Positions 1 to 8,887 are shown, numbered from the stretch's first letter. The stretch: DNA of 64,000 nucleotides from JAUIKM01 sp964445695 (GCA_964445695.1 CAYULF010000010.1:62001-126000); one strand, 5' to 3'. The notes: generated by a model not told the origin, from the sequence alone. Program-made: numbers and translations.

Positions 1-1822
1 CGCTCTCGAAGCAATCATCTTTGCTTCTGATGAACCCCTGTCTACCGCCGCGCTGTACCGGTTACTCGTTGAGCCCGACGCCGACGTGCGCGCAATCGAG
101 GAAGAAGACGCGCTCGAAAATATAGAACCCAACAGTCAGGTCATCGATCCGGAAACCGCTGCCGACGAGTCCACCGCCGAAGAATCGGACCAGGAATCAG
201 GCGAAGAATCGGACGAAGAATCAGTCGAAGAATCTGGTGAAGAATCGGACGCCGAATCAGACAATGAATCGGACGAAGAATCAGACGAAGAATCTGGTGA
301 AGAAACGGACGATGAATCAGGCGAAGAACCGGCCGATGAAATGGACAGTGAAGCAGACGACGAGACAGATGGCGAATCAGATGATGAAGCGGACGACGAA
401 GACGAGGACAGCGACGCGGAAAGCTCCGAGCCTGACGCTGCAAGCGAAGTAGAGCCAGAGGCTGACGCCACTCAGCAGGCAGACACCGACGCTGCTAAAA
501 GCGAGGACAAAAAAGCCGTTCAGGCACGCCACATCGAAGGCGATCCGGCCGGCGTGCTGACAAAACTGCGCGAACAGCAGGATACCCTAAAAAAATTGCA
601 CCGTGAAAAACGGCGTGAAATCCGCAGTCTGTTCGATGAACTGATCGAGGAAATCAACGCCGATCTGGACGAGACCGGACGGCCTTTCCACGTCGTGCGC
701 ATCGCAGGTGGCTACCAGTTCGCCACGCGCCCCGAACACGGTGAAATGATCGTGCGCCTGCAAGGCTCGCGTACCCGCCGTCGCCTCTCGCGCGCAGCGG
801 TCGAATCGCTGGCAATCATTGCCTATCGCCAGCCGCTGTCCAAGTCCGATGTCGAGGCGATCCGCGGCGTCAACTCCGGCGAGGTCATCAAAAAGCTGAT
901 GGAAAAAGGGCTCGTCTCCATCGTCGGTCGCTCCGACAGCGTCGGCAAACCGCTGCTTTATGGTACGACCCGCGAGTTCCTTAAAACCTTTGGTTTGCAC
1001 GACCTGACCGACCTGCCGCGTCCGCGCGAGCTCAAGGAAATCCTGCGCGACAGCCAGGAAGAAATGAGCCAGTATCAAACGATCATCATCGATGAGGACG
1101 ACAACATCGAAGTCATCGAAGAGCGCATTCAGTCGATCACCGGCGAGTCGCCGCTCGTTGAAGGCAAGTATATTTCTCAGCGCGACGGCGATTCCGATGA
1201 CGATGAAGAGACGGACGACTCCGAAGAGGAAATCCGTGACGCCGATTCCGACGATGAAGATGCCGACCTTGATTCCGCGGACGGTGATGAAAATACCGAC
1301 GCCGACGACGCCGACGACGCCGACGATGATGAATCAGATGACGACGACGACGATGATGACGACGATGACGACGATGACGACGATGATGAATCAGATGACG
1401 ACGATGATGACGACGATGACGACGATGATGACGACGATGACGACGATGATGAATCAGATGACGACGATGAATCAGATGACGATGACGACGATGATGATGA
1501 CGAATCAGATGACGATGAGCAGTTTGACGACCTGGCGTCCGGTGATGAGTTTTACGCCGATGGGAGCGGCGACGGGGAAGATCTGAGCGACGAAGATCCC
1601 GACTACGAGCAATTCGACGACGAGCCCGCGGATGAAAACGCGGAGGATCACAACAACAATACTGACGGCGATCGTGGACGCGACGCCGACAACCGCACGA
1701 CTAACAAGAATTCGGAAACCGCCACCGAAGGTGCGGAATCAAGGAAGCCGAAGTTTGCCAGGCAGGGCGGCGAGCAGGACCAAAATGCGCCCGAAATCCG
1801 GTTTATGAAGCGCCGCGGCTGA
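1..1822 (+). CDS. scpB: Segregation and condensation protein B (ScpB), 5' truncated, with very long acidic insert and tail
   Basis: The reading frame is open from base 2, so the true start lies before the window; the GTG at 86 is internal. ScpB is the winged-helix subunit of the SMC-ScpAB condensin. The first visible residues (ALEAIIFASDEPLSTAALYR) are the start of winged helix 1. That domain is then interrupted by about 120 residues dominated by Glu, Ser and Asp (about nt 116-520) before it resumes (DPAGVLTKLREQ, FHVVRIAGGYQFATRPEH). Winged helix 2 follows (RRRLSRAAVESLAIIAYRQP, VEAIRGVNSGEVIKKLMEKG, GKPLLYGTTREFLKTFGL). After about nt 1140 comes a second acidic tail with long Asp runs broken by Glu-Ser (nt 1311-1530). 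Usual ScpB length is about 180-220 residues; this one exceeds 600. The core domains are confident; the role of the acidic parts is unknown. Confidence 0.93.
   Translation, partial: ALEAIIFASDEPLSTAALYRLLVEPDADVRAIEEEDALENIEPNSQVIDPETAADESTAEESDQESGEESDEESVEESGEESDAESDNESDEESDEESGEETDDESGEEPADEMDSEADDETDGESDDEADDEDEDSDAESSEPDAASEVEPEADATQQADTDAAKSEDKKAVQARHIEGDPAGVLTKLREQQDTLKKLHREKRREIRSLFDELIEEINADLDETGRPFHVVRIAGGYQFATRPEHGEMIVRLQGSRTRRRLSRAAVESLAIIAYRQPLSKSDVEAIRGVNSGEVIKKLMEKGLVSIVGRSDSVGKPLLYGTTREFLKTFGLHDLTDLPRPRELKEILRDSQEEMSQYQTIIIDEDDNIEVIEERIQSITGESPLVEGKYISQRDGDSDDDEETDDSEEEIRDADSDDEDADLDSADGDENTDADDADDADDDESDDDDDDDDDDDDDDDDDESDDDDDDDDDDDDDDDDDDDESDDDDESDDDDDDDDDESDDDEQFDDLASGDEFYADGSGDGEDLSDEDPDYEQFDDEPADENAEDHNNNTDGDRGRDADNRTTNKNSETATEGAESRKPKFARQGGEQDQNAPEIRFMKRRG
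1311..1530 (+). repeat. GAT/GAC poly-Asp low-complexity tract inside scpB
   Basis: A nearly uninterrupted run of GAT and GAC codons, broken at intervals by GAATCAGAT (Glu-Ser-Asp). The same nine-base interrupter recurs at least five times, which suggests growth by slippage or unequal exchange. The frame is maintained throughout and the alternation of GAT with GAC keeps the DNA from being a pure trinucleotide repeat. Confidence 0.85.
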
Positions 1823-1831
1823 GCGCCGGGG

Positions 1832-2341
1832 TCAGGAAAGCCCGAACAGTTTTTTGTATTCGTCAATCTCCTTTTGACTGACTTTGCGCGGTTTTTCGCC
1901 GGCGTCCTCCATCGCGCCGCGCAGCGAATTCGCCGCCTTTTTTACCGTTTTTTTATTGCCCTTGGCCAGCCGCGCCAGGAATTGCTCCGCCCGCAGCGTC
2001 TCGCATTCAAAGCGCCGCGCAAACGCCGCCACCTCGTGATCATTGGAAACGACAATCCACTCACCGGCCATTCTGGAGCCGCGAACGATCTTTTTTATCA
2101 CGGCATCGGCATTTTGATTGACGCGTGTTCCACGCACAAAAATCACGTCGTCAATCGTGCGGGATTTGACGTCGCGCCCGTCAAAAACCAGTGTACAGCG
2201 GACATCGCGGCGGGCCAGGGCATAGGATTTGGCGCGTTCGATCAGCAGCTCGCGCGCATCGTTGAGGGACTGGCGCAGCAGTTGCTCCCAGTCGGGATTG
2301 GCGTGCAGGACGTTGTGGGCATCGACGAGGTAGTTGGTCAT
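1832..2341 (-). CDS. NYN/PIN-like ribonuclease (YacP/Rae1-like)
   Basis: 169 residues. The N-terminus MTNYLVDAHNVLH carries the first acidic residue of the PIN/NYN fold, followed by CTLVFDGRD, DDVIFVRG and WIVVSNDHEVAAFARR, the pattern of the YacP/DUF901 group of small RNases that includes Bacillus Rae1. The end is Lys-rich (KGNKKTVKKAANSLRG). The ATG at 2341 is chosen over upstream in-frame codons because GGAG lies about 11 bases before it and conservation begins there. It is convergent with scpB, whose stop is 9 bases away. Family call good; substrate unknown. Confidence 0.8.
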   Translation of the reverse strand: MTNYLVDAHNVLHANPDWEQLLRQSLNDARELLIERAKSYALARRDVRCTLVFDGRDVKSRTIDDVIFVRGTRVNQNADAVIKKIVRGSRMAGEWIVVSNDHEVAAFARRFECETLRAEQFLARLAKGNKKTVKKAANSLRGAMEDAGEKPRKVSQKEIDEYKKLFGLS

Positions 2342-2699
2342 GGTGCATTCACTCCGGTGCATTGTGCGGCGTGGGGACGGGCTTTTTTCGGGCTCTTTCC
2401 AGCAAAGGCCATTTTGCTTTTCACCGATGTAGAAACGTCGGGAATTCAAGCTGTGCCGGGCCTTCGAGCTGAAATTCAGAGGTCGGCCAGGGAGTCCCTG
2501 CGCACATGAATAATTGCGGCAAGGGACGTTTTCATGCGGAAGATTCGTATTTTAGATGTTTGCCGCTTTTGCCGGACGGGTCCCCGCATGAACATTGGGA
2601 ACGCGCCGGCCTGAAAAAATTTGCGGAACCTGCGCCCGGTATGTCGACGATATGGTGCAGGAGCCCAATAGTTTTGGAACGTAAAGGACAAGAAGACGC

Positions 2700-3584
2700 A
2701 TGATCATCAGCATGACAGGTTTCGGCCGCGGTCAGGTTTCCAAAAACGGTGTAACCGTCACCGCCGAGATTCGCAGTGTCAACAGCCGTTTCCTCGAAAT
2801 TTCGACCGGCGGACTGCCGCGGCGTTTTGCCGCCTTTGAGAATGAAGTTCGCGACATGATCAAAAGCAAACTGTCGCGTGGCAAGCTGAATCTCAGCGTC
2901 ACCGTCGACAACAACAGCGATGCCGCGGCGGAAGGGCTCGTCAACATTCCGGCGGCCAAAGCCTACCTGAACGCACTGCAGTCGATCCGCAAAGAACTGA
3001 AAATTAAGGAAACTGTCAAACTGGAGCACCTGCTGCAGAACCAGGACATTTTCCGTCCCGTTGAAGGCGACAACGACGTCGTCGAAGCCGAGTTCGAGCA
3101 GGTCGCCGAAGCGATTGAAGTTGCGCTGGACGAACTCAACAACATGCGCGGCAAAGAAGGCCGCGAGCTGCGCGACGACATGATCAAGCGCATCAAGGAG
3201 ATCGAGAAAAACGTCGACAGCATCGAGAAGATGACGGTGGACCGCATTCCGGCCGAGCGTCAGCGCCTGCGCGAGCGCATCGGCAAACTGTTCGAGAGCG
3301 ATGAAATCGACGAGCAGCGCCTGGAGATGGAGATCGTCATTCTGGCGGACAAACTCGACATTTCCGAAGAGTGCGTGCGCATGCGCAGCCACATCAAGTT
3401 CTTCAACGAAGCGCTCAACGCCAAGGACAAACCCGGCCGCAAGATTAACTTCCTGCTGCAGGAAATGAACCGCGAAGTCAACACGATGGGATCCAAGAGC
3501 AACGACGCCAAGATCTCGCACACCGTTGTGGCCGTGAAGGAAGACCTGGAGAAAATCCGCGAGCAGGTTCAGAACGTCGAATAA
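2700..3584 (+). CDS. yicC: YicC family endoribonuclease
   Basis: 294 residues, the normal family length. The N-terminus MIISMTGFGRG and EIRSVNSRFLEIS are the YicC N-terminal signature. The C-terminal DUF1732 part is intact: GRKINFLLQEMNREVNTMGS, SKSNDAKISHTVV and the end REQVQNVE. The E. coli member has been described as an endoribonuclease affecting small-RNA turnover; nothing here tests that. The gene lies 33 bases upstream of gmk, the same yicC-gmk pairing seen in many bacteria, so the two are probably co-transcribed. Confidence 0.95.
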   Translation: MIISMTGFGRGQVSKNGVTVTAEIRSVNSRFLEISTGGLPRRFAAFENEVRDMIKSKLSRGKLNLSVTVDNNSDAAAEGLVNIPAAKAYLNALQSIRKELKIKETVKLEHLLQNQDIFRPVEGDNDVVEAEFEQVAEAIEVALDELNNMRGKEGRELRDDMIKRIKEIEKNVDSIEKMTVDRIPAERQRLRERIGKLFESDEIDEQRLEMEIVILADKLDISEECVRMRSHIKFFNEALNAKDKPGRKINFLLQEMNREVNTMGSKSNDAKISHTVVAVKEDLEKIREQVQNVE

Positions 3585-3617
3585 ACTGCGTCGCAGGCCG
3601 CGACGCATTCCGATGAG

Positions 3618-4184
3618 ATGCAAAAACGACTCCTGATTATTTCGGCGCCGAGCGGGGCCGGCAAAACGACAATTGCCGGCCGCCTCATGTCCGCCTTTCC
3701 GCAGCTGAGATTTTCCGTTTCCGCCACCACCCGGTCGCGCCGCCCCGGCGAGGTCGACGGCAAGCACTACTACTTCCTCACACACGACGAGTTTAAACAG
3801 CGCATCGCCGCCGGCGATCTGGTTGAATACGAAGAGATTTACGGCAACTACTACGGCACGCTGCGCAGCGAAATCCAGTCCTCGATGGACGCAGGCCGCA
3901 CCCTGATTTTCGACGTCGACGTCAAAGGCGCGCTCTCGCTTAAACAACAATTCCCCGATCAATGTCTGCTGGTTTTCATAGCGCCGCCGAGTCTTGAGGT
4001 TCTGCACGACCGTCTGGCCGGCCGCAAGACCGAAGACGCGGCGCAGCTGGCGCGCCGCATGGAGCGCGCGCGCGAGGAGATGGACTACCGCTCCCGTTTT
4101 GACATCGTGGTTGTTAACGACGACCTGGAGAAGGCCGTGGGGGAATTGACGGGGAAGCTGGAGTCGCTGCTGGCTGGTGAGTGA
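3618..4184 (+). CDS. gmk: Guanylate kinase
   Basis: 188 residues, typical length. It phosphorylates GMP to GDP with ATP in purine nucleotide synthesis. The P-loop is residues 10-18 (APSGAGKTT). The GMP-binding segment SVSATTRSRRPGEVDGKHYY is complete, followed by VEYEEIYGNYYGT, FDVDVKGALSLK and the lid region RMERAREEMDYRSRFD. It follows yicC directly and ends ahead of two strong hairpins at 4219-4296. Confidence 0.97.
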   Translation: MQKRLLIISAPSGAGKTTIAGRLMSAFPQLRFSVSATTRSRRPGEVDGKHYYFLTHDEFKQRIAAGDLVEYEEIYGNYYGTLRSEIQSSMDAGRTLIFDVDVKGALSLKQQFPDQCLLVFIAPPSLEVLHDRLAGRKTEDAAQLARRMERAREEMDYRSRFDIVVVNDDLEKAVGELTGKLESLLAGE

Positions 4185-4218
4185 GTGGGATAAGAAGCAG
4201 CAATCTCTGCAGCGATGG

Positions 4219-4246
4219 AGTAAAGACCGCTGCCGCGGTCTTTACT
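4219..4246. terminator. Hairpin downstream of gmk
   Basis: A perfect 12-bp stem (AGTAAAGACCGC with its complement) around a TGCC loop, 35 bases after the gmk stop. There is no long T run, so it is a stable hairpin that probably contributes to termination with the next one. Confidence 0.6.
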
Positions 4247-4260
4247 CTACGACAAGTTTA

Positions 4261-4296
4261 AAACACAACGGGCCCTTTTCAGGGCCCGTTGTGTTT
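4261..4296. terminator. Bidirectional terminator between gmk and the convergent ATP-grasp gene
   Basis: A perfect 15-bp stem (AAACACAACGGGCCC at 4261-4275 pairing with 4282-4296) around a six-base loop. The A-rich left and T-rich right ends make it usable from both strands, as expected between convergent genes. Confidence 0.75.
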
Positions 4297-4362
4297 ATTC
4301 AGCTACCAGTCTTTCGACTCAACAACAAGTCTTCAAGCTTAACAAATCAAAGACTTAACGTC

Positions 4363-5295
4363 TTACTTCGAATTCAAAAACGAACTCCACGCGTATTCCT
4401 GCGGAACCTTGCGGCCTTCTTTGGCCAGGTCGATCAGGAACTGCGCCGTGGTCTGTACGACCCACTCGAAGTTCTCGTCTTGTACCGACGAAGCCTCGGC
4501 GTCCGGCGCGGGGTTCATGTAATCGATGGCGTAAGGCACGTCGTCTTCCACCGCAAATTCCACCGTGTTGAAGTCGTAACCCAGCGCTTCGCAGATCTTG
4601 ATGCAGTATTCTTCGATCTGTTTGCGGCGTTTCTCCGTTAACTCAAAGTCCGCCACGTAGCGCAGGTGGTGCGGATTGCGCGGGTCGTAGGGCATGATGT
4701 GCACGTGTTTGCGGCCGATCACGTAGCAGCGGTAGTACTCCGTGAAGTTAACATTGGCCTGCAGCACCATCGTAGTGTCGCCCGACTCGTTGTACGCCTC
4801 AAACAGCTCCTGCGCGTTGTCGACCTTGTAGACCTGCTTCCAGCCGCCGCCGTCGTGCGGCTTCAGGAAAGCCGGAAAACCGACGTAGTCGAAGACTTCG
4901 TCCCAGTTGAGCGGGAACATGAGGTTGCGGAAGGACTCGCTGCTCGTACCCTCGGGGTGTTCCTTCGACGGCAGCAGCGCCGTGCGCGGCACCGGTACGC
5001 CGATCTGCGACGCAAGCGCGTAGTTGAAAAACTTGTCGTCGGCGCTCCACCAGAACGGATTGTTAACAACGCGCGTGCCCGTCAGCGCCGCGTTTTTCAG
5101 GAGCGAACGGTAAAAGGGAATGTCGTGGGAGATGCGGTCCAGGATGACGTCGTACTTGCTCAGCTCGGCCATCTTGACCGCACCGACTTTAACAAATTCT
5201 GCACAGACGTCGTCCACGTCCATGCTGTTGATGCGTTCGACCAGGGCAGGCGGGAAGGATTGCTCCATCCCGAATAACAATCCGATAGTTTTCAT
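4363..5295 (-). CDS. ATP-grasp domain protein (RimK-like)
   Basis: 310 residues. Start MKTIGLLFGME is chosen because AAGGA precedes it by a few bases. The ATP-grasp fold is shown by WWSADDKFFNYALASQIGVP, then GFPAFLKPHDGGGWKQVYKV (the Lys and Gly-rich loop binding ATP), and FNTVEFAVEDDVPYAIDYMN with acidic and Asn residues for Mg-ATP near the end. ATP-grasp enzymes ligate a carboxylate to an amine or similar nucleophile; the substrate cannot be told. The adjacent Gfo/Idh/MocA gene is 101 bases upstream on the same strand and could belong to the same pathway. Confidence 0.8.
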   Translation of the reverse strand: MKTIGLLFGMEQSFPPALVERINSMDVDDVCAEFVKVGAVKMAELSKYDVILDRISHDIPFYRSLLKNAALTGTRVVNNPFWWSADDKFFNYALASQIGVPVPRTALLPSKEHPEGTSSESFRNLMFPLNWDEVFDYVGFPAFLKPHDGGGWKQVYKVDNAQELFEAYNESGDTTMVLQANVNFTEYYRCYVIGRKHVHIMPYDPRNPHHLRYVADFELTEKRRKQIEEYCIKICEALGYDFNTVEFAVEDDVPYAIDYMNPAPDAEASSVQDENFEWVVQTTAQFLIDLAKEGRKVPQEYAWSSFLNSK

Positions 5296-5396
5296 GCGTA
5301 GTCCTTGCAATTTGCAGCGACGTGGATAAACGTGATAGTTTGTATGTGTTAATTATTTGTTCGGTTTCATGCGGTCGATTAAACACGCATAAAGTG

Positions 5397-6407
5397 TTAA
5401 TCGATCAGAATGACTTCCGTGCGCTCGCGAGCCGAAACGTACATCGCCTCGATAATGCGCATGCGCTCATAAGCCTCACGGCCTGTCGAAACTGTCGGCA
5501 CCAGCCCGCGCACGGCGTTCAGAAAATGCTGAAGCTCCGTGTGATAGGACTTGCGGATGACGTTCTTGCGCGTCAGTCCCTGCAGCGGATTCATCTCCAC
5601 CGAAAATTCCGAACCGACGCGTTTAATAACTTTTAACGGGTTGGCGTATGCGCTGCCTTTTGTCCCGAAGATGTTGCAGTAGTAAACTTCGTCCGGGCGC
5701 ATCAAAGACCAGCTGGCTTCCATGGTTGCCACGCGATCGTCGCGGAAGTTAATAAACGCCGTTACAAAGTCTTCGACATTTTTGGTTTCGTGGTAGTGTG
5801 TGGCCGCGCGCACCGAGTGCACTTCCGCGTAGTTAAACATCCACAACATAATGTCCAGGAGCACGATGCCCAGGTCCAGCAGCACGCCGCCGCCCGCGCG
5901 GTCGGCTTCCTCCAGCCAGCGCCGTTGGTTGGAGCGCTGTGAGAGCCAGCCGGATTTCATGTAAAACAACTCGCCCAGCTCGCCTCGCATCACTTTGTCT
6001 TTTAACAGCACGATGTCCGAACGGAAGCGGTGATTCATGCCGACCATCAACTTGCGCCCCAGCCGTTCCGCTGTCTCCACAATTGATTTGGCTTCGCGCG
6101 CCGAACGCGAAATCGGCTTTTCGATGAAGACGTCAAGACCGCGTTCCATGCACGCTTCGGCAATCTCCTGGTGGCCGTCCGTGCTCGTGCACACCAGCAC
6201 CGCATCGATATTGTCGTAGGCCAGCATCTCTTCCAGGCTGCGGCAGTAATGCGGAATCGAATAGCGCTCCGCCAGAATCTTGGCTTTGGAACGGTTCCGG
6301 TCGCACACAACGCGCAGCTCCACATTCTTGAGCGTGCTCAGGAATGGGATGTGAAAATTTTGGGCGATGTTCCCCGCCCCGATGAGAGCGACGCCGAGTT
6401 GGTTCAT
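5397..6407 (-). CDS. Gfo/Idh/MocA family NAD(P)-dependent oxidoreductase
   Basis: 336 residues, normal length. The N-terminal Rossmann motif is GAGNIAQNFHIPFL (residues 10-23). The conserved EKPISRSAREAK motif follows, with the catalytic Lys in EKP, and then the C-terminal alpha/beta substrate domain (GGVLLDLGIVLLDIMLWM). Members oxidise or reduce sugars, inositols and related compounds with NAD(P). It lies between a glycosyltransferase and an ATP-grasp gene, which suggests a role in surface-sugar or nucleotide-sugar chemistry, but this is inference. Confidence 0.88.
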   Translation of the reverse strand: MNQLGVALIGAGNIAQNFHIPFLSTLKNVELRVVCDRNRSKAKILAERYSIPHYCRSLEEMLAYDNIDAVLVCTSTDGHQEIAEACMERGLDVFIEKPISRSAREAKSIVETAERLGRKLMVGMNHRFRSDIVLLKDKVMRGELGELFYMKSGWLSQRSNQRRWLEEADRAGGGVLLDLGIVLLDIMLWMFNYAEVHSVRAATHYHETKNVEDFVTAFINFRDDRVATMEASWSLMRPDEVYYCNIFGTKGSAYANPLKVIKRVGSEFSVEMNPLQGLTRKNVIRKSYHTELQHFLNAVRGLVPTVSTGREAYERMRIIEAMYVSARERTEVILID

Positions 6408-6572
6408 AACGCGACAGGAATTTGGATCACGATTTGCGGCATGGGTGCACCTCGGTGCACGCGCACAAAATTAGTAAAATTGCGCGTTCTTTTACACTGG
6501 AATCGCCCCCTGCGTTCCCATTCTGGCGCTTTTCGTCTTCTTTCTTCCCAGTGGTTTCCCTGACTTTTAAAT

Positions 6573-6600
6573 CCGCTTTTGTTTGTCCTCGGGAGAGAAG
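6573..6600 (+). repeat. Short copy of dispersed intergenic element (copy E)
   Basis: GCTTTTGTTTGTC followed by CGGGAGAGAA matches the core of the copy at 46861-46920 apart from a few bases. It lies in the 228-base spacer between the glycosyltransferase and the oxidoreductase genes. This is the shortest and least certain copy. Confidence 0.45.
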
Positions 6601-6635
6601 TCGTCAGTCGCCGGGTTGTGATCAGCCCCTTTGTG

Positions 6636-7691
6636 TCAGGTCGTCAGCTCCGTCACTGCGCGCACAACCTCGGCAACCTCCATGCCCAGCATGCAGTCAA
6701 AATGTCCGCGCGGACAGTTTTTACGTCCGATATGCGTGCACGGCCGGCAGCTCAGGTCGCGCTCCACAATCTTCAGCGGCGTGCGGAAAGGCGCAAAACC
6801 CAGTGCCGGCGACGTCGAACCAAAAATCGACACAACCGGCACGCGCCGCGCCGCCGCCAGGTGCGCCGCCGCAGAGTCATTGCTCACCACCGCGCGGCAG
6901 GTGTCGATGGCCGCGATGCTCTCCGCCGCGGAACCCGCCGCGCCCACGTCCGTCAGTTTTTCACCGTACTTGAAATGCCGTCGGAATTCAGCCATTGTTT
7001 CGGCGTCTTCCGGTCCGCCGATCAGCACGATTCTTTCGGTACTTCCGCGTTTAATCAGTTCGTTGCCCAGTTCGGCAAAGCGTTGCGCAGGCCAGCGTTT
7101 GGTCAGGTGCCGCGCGCCCGGCGCCAGGCCGATACTGTTTCTGCCCGCGTGGAATTCCGGTATTGCCGGCCGGTACACGCCATTTGCTCTGTCTTCCGGC
7201 AGCCAGATTTCGAGCCCTTCGCCGTCGTCCGGCACGTCGAGCTGCGCCGCTGCGTCCAGATAGCGCTGCGGCACCGGTGGCAGGCTCTTTGCCCGCCGTG
7301 CGCCGCGCCAGACCAGCGCCAGTTTGCCAATGCGGTGTTTGTCGATCGTGTAAATCTCACCGCCCAACTGTTTGCGGACTTTTTTGGATCGGCGGTTGTT
7401 CTGCAGGTCGAGGATGATTTGCGGCGCGTTTCCGTTCATCGCGGCTCTGATATCGTCGGCCGTGGATGCCGCATCGCGTGCGCGGTCGTAGGCGATGACG
7501 CCGTCGACGTAGGGGGAATAGCGGTAGAGGTCGACGCCGGCCGCGCCGACGAGCATGTGAATGGTGCTGTCGGGAAAGCGCCGCCGCAGGAGGCGCGGCA
7601 GCGCTGAACAGAGAATAATATCGCCGAAGGAGGAAAGGCGGATCAGCAGAATTGAACGCGGAGTGTTTGCAGCCGCAATATCAGTTTTCAT
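6636..7691 (-). CDS. Glycosyltransferase family 9 (heptosyltransferase-like)
   Basis: 351 residues. The N-terminal Rossmann domain has ILLIRLSSFGDIILCSALPR, the GT9 signature of LPS heptosyltransferases. The C-terminal nucleotide-sugar domain has GLAPGARHLTKRWPAQRFAE and later VVSNDSAAAHLAAARRVPVV and SIFGSTSP, the donor-binding motifs. The Cys-rich CRPCTHIGRKNCPRGHFDCM near the end is common in this family. It probably transfers a heptose or similar sugar to LPS core on the cytoplasmic side. The ATG lies 11 bases inside the 3' end of nuoC, so translation is probably coupled. Confidence 0.9.
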   Translation of the reverse strand: MKTDIAAANTPRSILLIRLSSFGDIILCSALPRLLRRRFPDSTIHMLVGAAGVDLYRYSPYVDGVIAYDRARDAASTADDIRAAMNGNAPQIILDLQNNRRSKKVRKQLGGEIYTIDKHRIGKLALVWRGARRAKSLPPVPQRYLDAAAQLDVPDDGEGLEIWLPEDRANGVYRPAIPEFHAGRNSIGLAPGARHLTKRWPAQRFAELGNELIKRGSTERIVLIGGPEDAETMAEFRRHFKYGEKLTDVGAAGSAAESIAAIDTCRAVVSNDSAAAHLAAARRVPVVSIFGSTSPALGFAPFRTPLKIVERDLSCRPCTHIGRKNCPRGHFDCMLGMEVAEVVRAVTELTT

Positions 7692-8205
7692 CCGGATTCA
7701 TCGAGGGCAGCGGCAGGGAGCCGGGCACGCCCATCACGGGGAAGTCCTTGCGCAGCGGATAAATCGGCTCGCCCGACTCGGGGTCGACGTAGTCTTCCGG
7801 CATGTAGAAGCGGCGCAGATCCGGGTGGTTCTCAAAGTAGATGCCGTACATGTCGTAGGTTTCGCGCTCGTACCAGTTGGCGCTCTCCCAGACTTCAACC
7901 AGCGAGGCCACCGACGGGTCTTTTTCGGCCAAGGATACGCGCAGGCGGATGCGGTGTTTGTGCGTCAGCGAATACAGCGTGTAAATCACGTCGTAGCGCA
8001 GCGGCCGGCGGTCGTACCAGTCGATGGCCGTAACGTCGCGCAGTTGCTCAAAACGCGTGTCGGGATTGTCGCGCAGTTCACGCGCCGCCTCAACCAGATC
8101 GTCGGCGTCAACGGTAAAGGTCAGGTCGCCGCGGTGCTCATATACGTCCACGGATCCGCAAATCGGTGCAAGCACACCCAGAACTGTTTCTTTCGTACCA
8201 GCCAC
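7681..8205 (-). CDS. nuoC: NADH-quinone oxidoreductase subunit C
   Basis: 174 residues, the size of a stand-alone NuoC (30-kDa subunit of complex I). Recognised by RFEQLRDVTAIDWYDR, YTLYSLTHKHRIRLRVSL, the hallmark WYERETYDMYGIYFENHPDL and RRFYMPEDY. NuoC is part of the peripheral arm of complex I. No other nuo subunit is present on either side: it sits 13 bases after a fatty-acid hydroxylase and overlaps a glycosyltransferase. The remaining subunits must be elsewhere, or this copy serves another complex. Confidence 0.93.
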   Translation of the reverse strand: MAGTKETVLGVLAPICGSVDVYEHRGDLTFTVDADDLVEAARELRDNPDTRFEQLRDVTAIDWYDRRPLRYDVIYTLYSLTHKHRIRLRVSLAEKDPSVASLVEVWESANWYERETYDMYGIYFENHPDLRRFYMPEDYVDPESGEPIYPLRKDFPVMGVPGSLPLPSMNPDEN

Positions 8206-8218
8206 GACGATTTCCCCC

Positions 8219-8887
8219 TTAGTCCTTGTTGAGCGGAGTTTCCACCCGCGTTTTGATTGATTTGCGCCGCGCGCGCACGTATTCCGGCACCGTGCCGAAA
8301 ACGTAGTCCCACAGCGGGTTGCTCACACCATACGCCGTTGAATCATCGACGAAATGGTGTTTCATGTGATATTCCTTCAGGAAATGTCCAACCCGCCCGT
8401 TCAGGCGCATGTGATGCGTTGCGTAATGAATGCTGTCGTATGACACGTAGCCGAACAGGAAGCCGGCAAAAATGGCCTCGGCGGCAGCTGCGAACAGCAG
8501 GTCAAACAGTCCGTAAAACGCAACGGCCAGCGGCAGGCTGACCAAAAGAGGCATCACCAGGCGCGTGCTGTCGCGCGGATAATCATGGTGAATGCCGTGC
8601 ACCAGAAAGTGCAATTTTTTTGCGAGGTCCGACCTGGGCTCATAGTGAAAAGCCCAGCGATGAATCGCGTATTCCGTAAATGTCCACAGCGCCGTCCCGC
8701 CCAGAAACGCGAGTGCGATCTGCCAGACCGCAATTTGATCGAAACTCAACCACAACATCACTCCGATAACAGGCACAAACACAACGACCGGCGTGGCCGG
8801 ATGAATGTGCGAGAAGTACTCGAGAATCGGATTCTTGAAGAGCGGAATTGTCTCGTCTTTGTTCGATATGAACTTTGCTTTTGCCAT
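8219..8887 (-). CDS. Fatty acid hydroxylase / sterol desaturase superfamily membrane protein
   Basis: 222 residues with about four hydrophobic segments. The His clusters that bind the di-iron centre are all present: EYAIHRWAFH, HFLVHGIHHDYPRD, HYATHHMRLN and EYHMKHHF. Together they are the pattern of FA2H/Scs7-like fatty-acid 2-hydroxylases in the membrane. The start MAKAKF at 8887 is preferred to an upstream in-frame Met at 8941 because the conserved region begins soon after it. First gene of the minus-strand group, divergent from the SDR gene. Hydroxylated acyl chains could feed lipid A or sphingolipid synthesis (inference). Confidence 0.88.
   Translation of the reverse strand: MAKAKFISNKDETIPLFKNPILEYFSHIHPATPVVVFVPVIGVMLWLSFDQIAVWQIALAFLGGTALWTFTEYAIHRWAFHYEPRSDLAKKLHFLVHGIHHDYPRDSTRLVMPLLVSLPLAVAFYGLFDLLFAAAAEAIFAGFLFGYVSYDSIHYATHHMRLNGRVGHFLKEYHMKHHFVDDSTAYGVSNPLWDYVFGTVPEYVRARRKSIKTRVETPLNKD

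Noticed and set aside
136..471. Ser-rich minus-strand frame over scpB
   Set aside because: It is the reverse reading of the Glu/Ser/Asp repeat; no independent gene signs.
2532..4007. 491-codon minus-strand frame over yicC and gmk
   Set aside because: Both genes on the other strand are certain; the frame is a by-product of GC-rich third positions.
4177..4641. Plus-strand frame through the terminators after gmk
   Set aside because: It reads through two strong hairpins and antisense to the ATP-grasp gene.
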